The notes under the pieces were generated by a model. It ran no database searches. It was not told the origin of the DNA and saw only the letters and a program-made list of their open reading frames with translations. The position numbers and the translations under genes were made by a program. From Musa acuminata AAA Group (lineage: Eukaryota > Streptophyta > Magnoliopsida > Zingiberales > Musaceae), in NCBI RefSeq assembly GCF_036884655.1, contig NC_088347.1, forward strand, positions 15,109,001-15,173,000: a DNA stretch of 64,000 bases. The letters are read 5' to 3'. Positions 44,988-56,754 of this stretch are shown one piece after another; the first letter of the stretch is position 1; each line of letters opens with the position of its first letter.

Positions 44988-45919
44988 AGTTAGGATCAAG
45001 AGTGGCACAAAGGGGGGGGGGGGGGGGGGGGGGGGGTGGGTTATTGCTTTCATAAAATCACGTCAAGTTTTCATTCGATGAAATTGTATCGGAAAGACAT
45101 TTAAACTTAAAACATTTGCAAGAGTAGTAATAAGCAGATAAAGCAATTGCAAAAAAAGTAAACAAGTAGAGAAATGGAGGCACACCAATTTTATAGTGGT
45201 TCGGCCGTCGTGACCTACATCCACCCTCGATTCCTCTTCAATTGAGGCCACCAGCTTCTACTACTAATCTTCTTTCAATGGGCGAAGATCAACTACCCTT
45301 ACAACTCTTTCTCCTTTGTATAGGTTTAGGAGATAACTTGTACACCCCTCAAGTTAACCCTCACACATCTCTCTTAGAACAACCTCTAAGCTCAAGGAGG
45401 AGGGAATTCAACTTTTTAACACTTTTATCTCATAATCATAGCCCCTTTCTACTCAATTTCTTGCTATCCTAAGCAAGAAAGAGTGAGGTATTTATATATC
45501 TCAAATGGCTTCAAAAATGGAACCAAAAAATGTCTTATCCCAAGTTTCCCTGGTCTTGGCGGTACCATCGCTTGTGTTGGGTGGTACTACTACCTGTAAC
45601 ATTGACACTGGGTAGTACCACCGCCCAGATTAGCAATACCACCACCTAACATAGTTTGAAAGACTGTGTTTGGGTGGTACCACCACCTAGACTGACAGTA
45701 CTATTGCTTGACAATCTGGGAGATTATGTTTAGGTGGTACCATCGCCCATTCTAGCGGTGCCACCACCGAGGCCAGTTGTGGGTCACTGAATGGGCCTTT
45801 CACTTGGCCTAAAACAATCCTAATTCGGGCTCAATTAGCTCCTAATTGAGTTGGCCTAATTACATTCTAAAATAACTCAATTAGAATTAAAACTACTTCG
45901 ATGTAGATAATTATTATAA
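44988..45919 (-). repeat. Array LTR copy 1, truncated
   Basis: It begins AGTTAGGATCAAGAGTGGCA, includes a run of 25 G (45,012-45,036) and stops at ATAATTATTATAAAG, about 380 bp before the expected LTR terminus. It is joined directly to the next LTR copy through the shared AAAG. Confidence 0.85.
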
Positions 45920-47168
45920 AGAGGGGGGGGTGGGGGGTGGGTTATTGCTTTCGTAAAATCACATTAGTTTAAAATTTTCATTCGATGAAATCGTATCGGA
46001 AAGACATTTAAACTTAAAACATTTGTAAGAGTAGTAATGAGCAGATAAAGCAGTTGAAAAAAAAGTAAACAAGTAGAGAAATGGAGGCACACCAATTTTA
46101 TAGTAGTTCGGTCGTCGTGACCAACTTCCACTCCCGATTCCTCTTCACTTGAGGCCATCAGTTTCTACTACTAATCTTCTTTCAATAAGCGAAGATCAAC
46201 TACTCTTACAACTATTTCTCCTTTGTATAGGTTTAGGAGATAACTTGTACACTCCTCAAGTTAACCCTCACACATCTCTCTTAGAACAACCTCTAAGCTC
46301 AAGGAGGAGGGAACTCAACTTTATAACACTTTTATCTCATAATCATAGCCCCTTTCTACTCAATTTCTTGCTACCCTAAGCAAGAAAAAGTTAGGTATTT
46401 ATAGATCTCAAATGGCTTCAAAAATGGAACCAAAAAATGTCTTATCCCAAGTTTCCCAGGTCTTGGGCGGTACTACTGCCTACAACACTGACACTGGGTG
46501 GTACCACCACGCAGACTAGCAGCACCACTACCTAACATAGTTTGGGAGACTGTGTTTGGGTGGTATCACTGCCCTGACTGATAGTACCATTGCTTGATAC
46601 AATCTGGGAGATTGTGTTTACGCGGTACCATCGCTCATTCTAGCGGTGCCACCACCTGGGCCAGTTGTGGGTCACTGAATGGGTCTTCCACTTAGCCCAA
46701 AACAACCCTAATTCAGGCTCAATTAGCTCCTAATTAAGTTGGCCTAATTACATTCTAAAATAACTTAATTAGAACTAAAACTACTTCGATCTAGATAATT
46801 ATTACAAAGTATTAATCACATGTTGTCCGACATGTCATTGGTTCATCCGGCGATTCATCCGACCCTTCAACGCATCATCCTCGCCTTCAACATATTGTCT
46901 TTCAGCAACATTCGATCTCCTTAGCGCAATGTCGGATCTTCTTGGGTCGATGCCCAAACTTATGACACCAAGCCTTTTGTCGATACATTGATCGATCCTT
47001 CGGCTCGACATCCAATCTTCTTATATATTCTACTTTAGCTCAACAATGATTCTTTCTAGTTTAATCAAATTGTCTCTCCATAATTGAAGCTAGTCCTACG
47101 TCACTTAAAATAAATATTAGATCATAAACTTTTCAACTGATTTCATCATCAAAACCCGATTTTCAACA
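45920..47168 (-). repeat. Array LTR copy 2, start truncated
   Basis: It enters the LTR at the G run (first 20-25 bases missing) and continues to GATTTTCAACA. Highly similar to copies 0, 1 and 3. Confidence 0.85.
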
Positions 47169-47344
47169 CATTTATGAACTGAAGCAAGCTTCTCTAAATT
47201 GGAACATAAGATTTGATGAGGCGATCAGATCTTATGACATCCTTAAGAATGAAGATGAGCCTTATATGTACAGGAAGGTAAGTGAGAGTATTATCACCTT
47301 CTTGGTGTTAGGAATGATGTAGGAATACTATCCATAGTAAAAGC
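47169..47344 (+). pseudogene. pol: X2 RT fragment, tandem copy 2
   Basis: 176 bp, same start (CATTTATGAACTGAAGCAAG) and same end (AAAGC) as copy 1, with an internal deletion of about 25 bp that removes the YVDD codons. The deletion makes it the most decayed of the three. Confidence 0.85.
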
Positions 47345-48686
47345 AATTAGGATCAAGAACGACATAAAGAGGGGGGGGGGGGGGTGGGTTGTTATTGCTT
47401 TCATAAAAATCACGTTAGTTTAAAATTTTCATTGGATGAAATCGTATCGGAAAGATGTTTAAACTTAAAACATTTGCAAGGGTAGACGTTTAAACTTAAA
47501 ACATTTGCAAGGGTAGTAATGAGCAAATAAAGTAGTTACAAAAAAAGTAAACAAGTAGAGAAATGGACGCACACCAATTTTATAGTGGTTCGGTCATCAT
47601 GACCTACATCCCTCCCGATTCCTCTTCACTTGAGGCCACCATCTTCCACTTCTAATCTTCTTTCAACGGGTGAAGATCAACTACCCTTACAACTCTTTCT
47701 CCTTTGTATAGGTTTAGGAGATAACTTTTATACCCCTCAAGTTAACCCTCACACACCTCTCTTAGAACAACCTCTAAGCTCAAGGAGGAGGGAACTCAAC
47801 TTTTCAACATTTTTATCTCACAATCATAGTCCCTTTCTACTCAATTTCTTGCTACCCCAAGCAAGAAAGAGTGGGGTATTTTGAGAACTCAAATGGCTTC
47901 AAAAATGGAACAAAAAAATGTCTTATCCTAAGTTTCCTTGGTCTTGGCGGTACCATCGCTTGTGCTGGGCGGTACTACTGCCTGCAACACTAACACTAGG
48001 TAGTACCACCGCCTAGACTAGCAATACCACCACCTAACATAGTTTGAGAGACTATGTTTGGGTGGTACCACTGCCTAGACTAACAGTACTATTGCTTGAC
48101 ACAATCTGGGTGATTATGTTTAGGTGGTACCATCGCCCATTCTAGCGATGTCACCACCTAGGCCTGTTGTGGGTCACTGAATGGGCCTTCCACTTGGCCC
48201 AAAACAATCCTAATTCGGACTCAATTAGCTCCTAATTGTGCTGGCCTAATTACATTCTAAAATAACTCAATTAGAATTAAAACTACTTCGATGTAGATAA
48301 TTATTATAAAGCATTAATCACATATTGTCCAACATGTCATTAGTTCATCCGACGGTTCGTCCGACCCTTTAGTGCATCATCCTCTCCTTCGACATATTGC
48401 TCAATCGGTATATTGTCTTTCAGCAACATTTGATCTCCTTGGCGCAATGTCCGATCTTCTTGGTTCGATGCCCAAACTTATGGTAGGAAGCCTTCTATCA
48501 ACACATCGATCGATCCTTCGGCTCGACATCCAATCTTATGATATATTCCACTTTAGCTCAACATTGATTCTTCCTGGTTCAATCAAATTGTCTCTCCATA
48601 ATTAAAGCTAGTCCTGCATCACTTAAAATGAATATTAAATCATAAACTTGTCAACTGATTTCATCATCAAAACCCAATATTCAACA
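47345..48686 (-). repeat. Array LTR copy 3
   Basis: 1,342 bp, from AATTAGGATCAAGAACGACA to AATATTCAACA. It contains a local 31-bp direct duplication around GACGTTTAAACTTAAAACAT (47,455-47,515). Flanks are AAAGC on the left and CATTT on the right, so it is not bounded by a target duplication of its own. Confidence 0.85.
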
Positions 48687-48888
48687 CATTTATGGACTGA
48701 AGCAAGCGTCCCAAAGTTAGAACATATGATTTGATGAGGCGATCATATCTTGTGACATCCTTAAGAATGAAGATTTACCTTATATGTACAGAAAGGTAAG
48801 TGGGAGCATTATCACCTTCTTGGTATTATATGTGGATAACATCCCTGATTATTAGGAATGATATAGGAATACTATCCATAGTAAAAGC
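48687..48888 (+). pseudogene. pol: X2 RT fragment, tandem copy 3
   Basis: 202 bp, CATTTATGGACTGAAGCAAG to AAAGC. The AAAGC at 48,884-48,888 is also the left target duplication of element E, and X2's reading continues at 63,198 after E. Confidence 0.88.
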
Positions 48889-50496
48889 ACTTAGGATCAA
48901 GAGTGGCACAAAGAGGGGGTGGAGGGGGGTGGAAGGGGGGGGGGGGGGGGGGTGAATTAGTGCAGCGGATAAAACATCAGTTGAATAAAAATCTTCTTGT
49001 TATAAAAACCGATCTCAAAAATATATACTTAAAAGCGTATGCGAGCGTAGGCGTAGTAAAAGCACAGTAAGGAGGAGAGGTAGTTTGCTATAAAAGTAAA
49101 TTGCTCAAAGTAAATGCAAACCGAGTTTATAGTGATTTGGTCGTTGTGACCTACATCCACTCCCGATTCCTCCTCCATTGAGGCCACCAGCATCCACTAT
49201 TGGTCTTCCTTCAATAGGCGAAGATCAAGCCCCTTTTACAGCTCTTTCTCCTTTTACCAAGTTTAGGAGAGAACCCTTACACCCCTACTTACTCCTCTCT
49301 CAAACTATTCTAACACTTAGAAGAAGGAGAGGAGTTTACTCAAGATTGCAGTAGTGTTTCTTTCTTTTTTTCACTCTCAATACTTGTGCGTTTTAACCAA
49401 GGATGAGAGGGATATTTATATGCTTCAAGTTTATTCAAACTTGGAGTATAAAAATGTCTCATCCCGAGTCCTAGAGGTACAATCGCTTATGCTAGGCGAT
49501 ACCATCGCCTACAGCACTAACACTAGGCGGTATCACCAACTGCAGCACTGACACTGGATTGTACCACCACTCAGTCTGGCAGTACCACCACTTGGAAGAT
49601 TGTGTATGTGTGGTACCACCGCCTGACATAGTCTCGAAGATTGTGTCATGATGATGCCACCTGTTGGGTCACTATTTGGGCCTTTCATTAGGCCCAACAT
49701 AGTCTATACATAGGCCCAACTGGCCCCTAATTGGGTTGACCTAATTTTAATCCTAATTATGTGCTAACTACTAAATCTAAGACAATTACTAAGCTAAACA
49801 AGTCCATAAGTCTTGGTTTCTTCTGGCGAGCGTCCGACGATCTTCCGGCGAACTTTCGACAATCTCTTGGCAATGTTCCAACGGACTCGCGGCAAGCTCC
49901 TGGACTTTATGACGATCTTCTTGGTGAGTTCCGATGAGCTTCTTTGGCAATCTCTTGGACTTCTCGATCAATTCTGGTAGAACTTCCGATGAACATCTGG
50001 ACTTCTGGCAAACTCTCGAACTCTCAACGAAATCGCGTCCTTGACTACAAGACTTCATTTTGCTTTATGCCTTACTATCATAGTTAATCTTGCACACATA
50101 AAACCTATTTTGATCTAGACAATTAATACTAAGCTAATCAGATGTTGTCCGTAACGTGATTGGTTCATAGATGCCTCGTCTAATTGTTCGATGCATCGTC
50201 ATCTCTTGTGGCCTATTGCCCAATTGGTCAATTGACCTCCGTAACTTTGATTTTCTTAGTGCAATATCTGCTTTTCTTGGCCCGATGCCCGAACTTATAG
50301 CCTGAAGCCTTCTGTCGATACGCCGACCGATCCTTTGACTTGACGTCCAATCTTCTTATATGTTTTTCTCCAATTCAACATGATTCTTCCTACTTTAATT
50401 GTCTCTCCCTAATCGAAGCATCCTGTGTCACTCACAATGCAAATTAAATCATAAACACTATCAATTGGTTTCCTCATCAAAATCTGAGATTCAACA
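48889..50496 (-). repeat. Element E 3' LTR
   Basis: 1,608 bp, ACTTAGGATCAAGAGTGGCA to GAGATTCAACA. Two G-rich runs near 48,915-48,953, GGTACCACC words (49,490-49,660), promoter segment on the minus strand near 49,415. Partner of 61,626-63,197. Confidence 0.88.
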
Positions 50497-50991
50497 ATCT
50501 CTCCCTTTTTGATGATGATAACCAATTGATGATGGAGTTAACCTTAACTCCCCCTATTAATATGCCATATTGATAGAACTCTTAGATTCAAAAATCCAAG
50601 TAACATGTTATCATAAACTTATGCATAACATCAATACACTTCTCCCCCTTTTGTTATCAATAAAAAGGAGAAGTGCAAATTTCAAGTGTTTGAGATACAA
50701 GCTTTACAACATTGCATAATAGAATAATCTCAAGTTTCATCATCATTGCAGTTTGTAAGCTAGTAAATTTAGCAAGTGTTGCAACATATTAGAACATGCA
50801 AGCTAGCAGATTTTATATCACTTTACAACATGTTTAATCACAAAATCATCATTAACTTTAAATATGTGCAAGATTGCAAATTTTGCAAGTTTGCATTTTT
50901 GCTTCTCTTTTGAGATGAGCAAGCTAGTAAGTTTTGCTCTCTTTGCAATGTGCAAGCTAACAAGTTTCAGCTTCTTCTTCCATATATCATC
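50497..50991 (-). other. Element E 3' non-coding region, left part
   Basis: On the minus strand: terminal polypurine tract (50,497-50,511), a second tract (about 50,643-50,652), and part of the CTAGCTTGCA-type array (50,690-50,990). It is interrupted at 50,991 by element F and continues at 56,755. Confidence 0.7.
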
Positions 50992-51319
50992 TGATAGAAC
51001 CCTAAGGTTTTATCGTAAAAGAAATGAAAGAAATGGAAGAAAATGGGATGATCACTTCGAGGGGATCGGCCTCCTTAATCGCTTCGAGGGGATCAGCCTC
51101 CTAGGGTTTATCATAACGCTGAATAATATTTTAATGATTGATTTATTAATTCCTTTAAAGAAAGGGTTATATCACTATTTATAGAGTTCCATCTAGAGTC
51201 CACTAGGACTTGGACTCTTAATAGTAAATAAATATTAAATAAACTTCTACCCGACTCTAACTAAACTAAATAGACTCAATAGACATTATTCAAAGCTCAT
51301 AAAATAAAAGGGTCCTAAC
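50992..51319 (-). repeat. Element F 3' LTR
   Basis: TGATAGAACCCTAAGG to GGGTCCTAACA. It contains two copies of ATCACTTCGAGGGGATC-like words (51,050-51,095). It matches 56,426-56,754 with scattered differences. Confidence 0.88.
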
Positions 51320-52342
51320 AATTCCTCCCTCTTCAAATCAGTCTTGTCCTCAAGGCAGCATCAAACTTGGGAGCTTCTATTTCAGCACTTCAATCATAGG
51401 CTATTTGCAATGCATCACAACCCATTGATCAAGCAAGTATGGTCTCCACTTTTTGATAGTGTAAGTAATAGGTCTATCTTTCAGTATAGTAAGCATTGTA
51501 AGAAACTCTTGGCCTTGTATAATCAATTTTATCTTTCAACATTTGCTATCATAAGTTAAAATTTATCTATCATCCATCTTTACTTTGAATCTGTTATAGC
51601 CTTCAATGTTATGGGCCAATCAGTTAACGGTCTTATTGTTCATAAAATTATTAGTGCTACCAGTATCAATCAAAACTATAACATGCTGATGTTCTAGAGT
51701 TCCGCCAACTTTTATAGTTTACGGGTTAGAGTAGTCGGTTTATGTATGCATCGTATGTTTGGTAGGTCCAACATCTTCATTAGAATCTATACCTTCATGA
51801 TCGGAGTCCACATTCTTAGCTTCCGGTTCCTCTCCAATTGGTTCCATCATCAGAAGTTGCCCTTGTTTACATCGGTGCTCTATACTCCACTTTTTATCAT
51901 AGTACAAACCCCTTGCTAATCTTTCCTTGCTAATTTTTTTCTTATGTAGATGTGTGAATGAGATCGTAGCTATCATAGTGTGGGGTTGATGAGCCTTAGC
52001 TTCACACCGGATATTTGGATTAAGTCCTTCAATAAATGTACTTAGAAATTATCGTTTTGACTAATCTCTAGCTTGATTTAATAATCTTTCAAACCTACTC
52101 TGATATTACTACACTGTAGAAGTCTAACAAATTTTGGCGAGTTGTTCATCCACATTCTCGTATTCCAATGGGTCAAAGCAAACAAGAAGCCCTCTTTTGA
52201 ACTACTCCCATGAAGGAACGCCATGGCAAGTTTCATACAAATCGTACCACTGGATTGCATCTCCATCGAGCTATATTGAGGCCACTTCTACCTTATATTC
52301 TTTTGGGGTTCTGTGAAAACGAAAAAAATTTCTTGCCCTAGA
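51320..52342 (-). pseudogene. Element F gag C-terminal part and protease remnant
   Basis: Minus strand, with stops. From the right: 'YKVEVASIQLDGDAIQWYDL'-like Gag core (52,300-52,240), 'FLFALTHWNTRMWMNNSPKF' (52,190-52,120), a basic linker (51,976-51,740), then a retropepsin motif IDTGSTNNF with its aspartate at 51,665-51,667. Past protease there is a short RNase H-like scrap near 51,440 ('KWRPYLLDQ'), then the LTR. RT core and integrase are gone. The Gag core W-x-G and the protease DTG are typical of Ty3/gypsy. Confidence 0.65.
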
Positions 52343-52347
52343 GATCC
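52343..52347. other. Target site duplication of solo LTR G, left copy
   Basis: GATCC, identical to 53,942-53,946. Confidence 0.9.
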
Positions 52348-53941
52348 TGTTGAATCTCAGATTTTGATGATGAAACTAATTGATTGTGTTTAGATGTTTA
52401 ACTGCATTTTGAGTGATGCAGGTCTACTCGATCAGGATTAGACAGTTAACGCAGGAGGAATTGGCGTTGCGTCGGAGGAGATCACGTTAGGATATTGGAT
52501 GGCAGAAGGCTTCGGACGTCAGGCATCGGGCCAAGTGCGGAATTACGCCAAGGATATCAGGGTTGCGGAGGTCAACCGTCGATTGGGCAACAAGCCGCAA
52601 GAGAGGACGATGCACTAAAGAATCGGACGAAGTGCCAACCAATGACGTGCCGGGCAACAAAATGTCAATTCTTATTGTAATAATTGTCTAGATCGGAGTA
52701 GAGTTTTGGCTTGTGTGTGCAGGATTAATTACGATAACAATGAAGACATAAAGCGAAACAAAGTGTCGGAGTCAAGCGCAAAGAATTTGTTGCGAGTTCG
52801 CGAGTTCGACGGAAGTCCGAAGGTTCATCGGGAATGCTGTCGGAACTAGCTGAGAATGAGTAGGGAGCTTGCCGAAGGGTTTTTTGGAAGCTCGCCGGAA
52901 GGTTCGTTGGAAGTTCGCAGAGACCACTGAGAAAGATCAGAACTTGCCGAAGAAGCTCATTGAAACTCGCCAAGATCAAATCGTGAAGTCTAGGAGCTTG
53001 CCGGGAGTCCGTAGAATGGTTTCCGAGAGTTTATCGGAAGACCACCGGAAGTTCACCGAAAGCTCACCGGAAGAAGTCTTGACTTGTGGACTTTGTAATA
53101 GCTTAGGAAATGTCTTTAAATTCATATTTAGCATGTTAATTAGGGTTAGGATTAGGTGTTAATCCTATAACCCAAGTAGGGGCCAATTGGGCCCAAGTTC
53201 GGACTGGTTTGGGCCAAGTTTGGAGCCCAACCAATGAGCTGAAATAGCGTAGGCGGTGGCACCGCCAGATTAGGCGGTGGCACCACCTAGAACCGGAGAA
53301 CTGAGCGATGGCACCACCCAGAACCCGAGAGGTCGGGCGGTGGACCGCCACCGACAGGCGGTGGCACCACCAGCCTCGGGAACCCAAGAGAATTCAAAAT
53401 TTGGAGCCCAAATTTGAATCCTCTTGGGGCCTATAAATACCCCTTAATTCTCAGCTGAGATGATAACCTTTGAGAAGCAAGAGATTGAGATAAAAGTCTT
53501 AGCAAAGCCTTTAGCAAGTTTTTGTTTTCAATAGCTTGAGTGTTCACCTCCCTCTTTCTCTTTGAAAATTTGTAAGAGTGTAAACCACTTGTAAAAGGTT
53601 GTAAGAGGGATATTTGTCCTTCCCCTTCAAAGTGATTTGCTAGTGGAAGTTGGGATTCTCTTCGAAGAAGGCTTCGCAAGTGGATGTAGGTCATTTTTAC
53701 CGAACCACTTTAAATTGGTGTGTTCTCTGGTTTGCATTTACTTATTGCTATTTACCTTACTGCAAACCTTCATACGTGCTTTACTTCCTCATTACTTTTG
53801 CTGCACACCTTTACGAACATTCTTTCAAGATAAGCACTTCCGAGTTCAATTTTTTATCGTACGAAAGATTTTTCCAAAACCGAAGTTTTAATCCGCTGCA
53901 CTAATTCACCCCCACCTCTTAGTTCCGCTCCGATCCTAACA
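52348..53941 (+). repeat. Solo LTR G, Sirevirus
   Basis: 1,594 bp, TGTTGAATCTCAGATTTTGA to CGATCCTAACA, with perfect target duplication GATCC on both sides. It contains GGTGGCACCGCC words (53,250-53,370) and TATAAATACCCC near 53,431. It is closely related to L's 3' LTR (25,926-27,456). A lone LTR with target duplication indicates LTR-LTR recombination after insertion. It interrupts F's gag. Confidence 0.93.
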
Positions 53942-53946
53942 GATCC

Positions 53947-54436
53947 AACTGGTCGGATCTCCATCTTCCCATCTCGGAAATTCTACCTTCATGTGTGAGT
54001 AGTTTGTGTCCCAATCTTGGGGTCCTTTTCTTGTATTTTAATATCTGTGCAACATAGAACTTGAGCCCCCATCTTATTGAAATTTGATGGGGCTCTCCAG
54101 TGGGCTCTTTTTAAAATCATTAAGTGTTTCTTGCAGCCAGTTCTCAATTCTGATTTTCAATGCTTCCATTTGTGCTTTCACTGAGTTATCGATAGCCATT
54201 GCATAAGACTGCAAATCGGTAATCTCTAATTCTTGTCTTTGATGTCTGGTCAAAGGCATCAGCATTGTCAATGCAAAGTTGCTGAGGAGGTGGACGATGA
54301 GGGCAGTGTTGCGGTCGCTATGTTGGAGGGAGAGTTGCTGCCTTGTTTCTATCGCTGCATGGGGTGAGAGCGTTGGGGGCTGGGAGGCAATTGCGTTGGT
54401 GTGGCTGCAGTTGCTGCAACCCAAGGGGGCAATCAC
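53947..54436 (-). pseudogene. Element F gag N-terminal part
   Basis: Minus frame open at 54,436-54,074, with 'NSVKAQMEALKIRIENWLQE' suggesting a coiled-coil N-terminal Gag helix, then stops to the insertion of LTR G. The initiator is uncertain because the frame runs into the low-complexity leader. Confidence 0.5.
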
Positions 54437-56411
54437 CGAGCAGCGGGGTTGAGGCTGCGGTGATGGTGACCTACGGTTGCGGCAAAAGATGCTAAGGGGG
54501 TGGCGGAGTTAAAACGGTCGGGGTTGAGAAGAGGAATCGGTGGTGTGTGCACTACTGTGGTTGAGGCAGGGCAGCATACTTGCTGCGGTTGCTGCGTGCG
54601 CTGCTGGAGGGTGGCTGCTACAAAATGAGGGGTTGGTCGTTGGCCAGGAGCAGCGGCGACAGTGGTTGCTGGCCGGGAACTGCAGTGATCGGTGGCTGTG
54701 GTAGAAAATGCAAAGTTGCTCTGTTTTGGTCATCACGAGGAGGGAAGGTCAAGCGGCTATGGCTATGACCCAAGGGGAGGTGGGCGGCAGTGGAGAAGGA
54801 GGCAGCGAGGGTCATGGCTGGGAGACGTTGACCAGGAGCAGTAGTGGCGGTTGTTGCAATTGGTGGGTGAGGTAGCAGAGGGTGCCACTATTTTTGTTGC
54901 TGCGTGCGGCGGTGGTTGCTGCATACTTTGTTTTTGTCACACCACAGAAGGAGTTGTCCGGAAGGGTTGGGAGGCAATGATGGTGGTGTGGCTGGGGGCA
55001 GCATTGCCGAGGGCTCACTGCTACGGTGGCTGCAATAGTGCAGATGGAAGGTAGCGTTGCTCTATCTTTGTCGCACTACGGAAGGAGGCGCTAGTGATGC
55101 CGAGGGATCACATGTAGTTGAGGAAACGGTGGTGGCTGTAGTGGTCATGGTTGTCTTGTTTTGATCACCGTGAAGAGGAATGGCTGAGCGACTACAGCTG
55201 TAACCCAAGGGGAGGCAGCAATGGTGGCATGGTTAGGACAACATCACCGATGGTAGAAACGACGAGGGGGTTGGTCCGCTGGCCAGGAAACAATGGCCAT
55301 GGCCCTTCTCGCTCAAGCAGGGTGGAGCAGCAAGGAGGGAAGGCTGCTGGCTGGGGAGCAACGGTGACGGTGGTTGCTGGCTAGAATGCAGCGGCTATCG
55401 TGGGGCTGGTCGAAGGCAAGGGAGGCAGGGGCCCCTTTCGACCAGATGGGCTTCAGAGAGAAGAAGATGTAGTTGTGGCGGTTATGATGCAACGAGGAGG
55501 GGAGGTTGCTAGCTAGGGAGCAGCGGTAGCAGTGGTCGAGTGGCCGAGAAGCAACAGCAATGGTGGAGAAGGAGTCGGTGGTGTCACGGTTGGGAACAAG
55601 GGCAACTGGTGAGTTGCCTTGTTTCTGTCACTACGGATGCAGAGCAAGGGGGACTGACAGTTAGGAGGCAAGAGCAGTTGTCGCATGGTGGTGTCTCAAC
55701 AATGAAGGAGGGGGGTGGTGTTGAAGTGGCCGGGAAGCTGTAGCGGCGGTGGAGGCAACCAACGCCTATGGTAGTAGAGGGACCAGCGGCTGCTCTATTT
55801 ATATCACACCACAAAAACAGCAACGTCGACGGATCGCGTGGCCGAAGCTGGAACCAAGGGGAGGCAACTAGGGTTGTGGCTAGGAGGCAGGCGGTGGTGA
55901 TCGAGCGGTCGGGAAGCAGTGGCAGTGGTGGAGAACGGGTTGCCCTACAGTGACAGTGGAGAAGGGGAGCGGTGCTGCGGCGGGATGGGACGTTGGCAGC
56001 GTCGTCTCCTAGTAGTGGTGGTGGCTTGAGTGGGTGGCGACGGCCGACGGTAGCCTCTGGCCGGGAAGCGAGGCGATGGTGGTCACTGGTCGGAGAGCAA
56101 CTGCGGCGGGTGGGCTGGCTGGAAGCAGGGGAAGCAGGCTTGCGGCTTCTTCTTCTTTTTTCTTCTTCTTTTTTTTTTTTTGAAGATGAAGATAACTGCA
56201 GTGAGGGGGCAGTGGCAGCGGTGGTGGCTGCTGGCTAGGCAACAATGACGATGGTGGAGAAGGGGCAATGGTTGTCACTAGCCAGGACGCAGAGATTCCT
56301 TCTCAGTTGAGAAGGATCGGTGTTCATGGCTGCCAGCTTCACCCTTACAAATTTTTTTTTTTTTTTTTTTATAGCTATGGCAACACTACCGCGAGAACAC
56401 CAAGGATCACC
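54437..56411 (-). repeat. GC-rich repetitive leader of element F
   Basis: About 2 kb, strikingly GC-rich against the AT-rich surroundings. It consists of degenerate repeats in which a block like TTGCTCTGTTTTTGTCACAC precedes GGAGGGAAGG and GGTGGCGGTGGCTG words. Recognisable starts lie near 54,331, 54,717, 54,925, 55,060, 55,152, 55,617 and 55,789. A CT/poly-A stretch is at 56,140-56,180 and a T run at 56,349-56,371. Open frames here are low-complexity and on both strands, so I do not call genes. Confidence 0.65.
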
Positions 56412-56423
56412 ACTCTGATACCA
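56412..56423 (-). other. Element F primer binding site
   Basis: ACTCTGATACCA, reverse complement of TGGTATCAGAGT, one change from the iMet site, two bases inside the 5' LTR. Confidence 0.85.
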
Positions 56424-56425
56424 AA

Positions 56426-56754
56426 TGATAGATCGCTCAGGTTTTATCATAAAATAAATGGAAGAAATGGAAGAAAAGGGGACGATCACTTCGAGGGGAT
56501 CGGCCTCCTTGATCGCTTCGAGGAGATCGGCCTCCTAGGGTTTATCATAAGACTGAATAATATTTTATTGATTGATTTATTGATTCCCTTAAAGAAAGGG
56601 TTACATTACTATTTATAGAGTTCAACCTAGAGTCTACCAGGACTTAGACTCTTAATAATAAATAAATATTAAATAAACTTCTACCTTACTCTAACTGAAT
56701 TAAACAGACTAAATAAACATTATTCAAAGCTCATAAAATAAAAGGGTCCTAATA
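56426..56754 (-). repeat. Element F 5' LTR
   Basis: TGATAGATCGCTCAGG to GGGTCCTAATA (CA end changed to TA). Followed by TCATC, the right target duplication. Confidence 0.88.

Larger units (their letters stand above)
50992..56754 (-). mobile_element. Element F: gypsy-like gag-protease element, minus strand
   Basis: LTRs of 328 bp (50,992-51,319) and 329 bp (56,426-56,754), perfect target duplication TCATC (50,987-50,991 and 56,755-56,759), primer site at 56,412-56,423. The internal region has a GC-rich repetitive leader, a gag remnant and a protease motif, but almost no RT and no integrase. Solo LTR G interrupts it. Ty3/gypsy is the likely superfamily from the gag and protease style; this is not certain without RT. 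Confidence 0.82.

Noticed and set aside
54509..56278. A GC-rich host gene or CpG island gene
   Set aside because: Frames are low-complexity, overlapping on both strands, and lie between the primer site and gag of element F. They are better explained as a repetitive leader.
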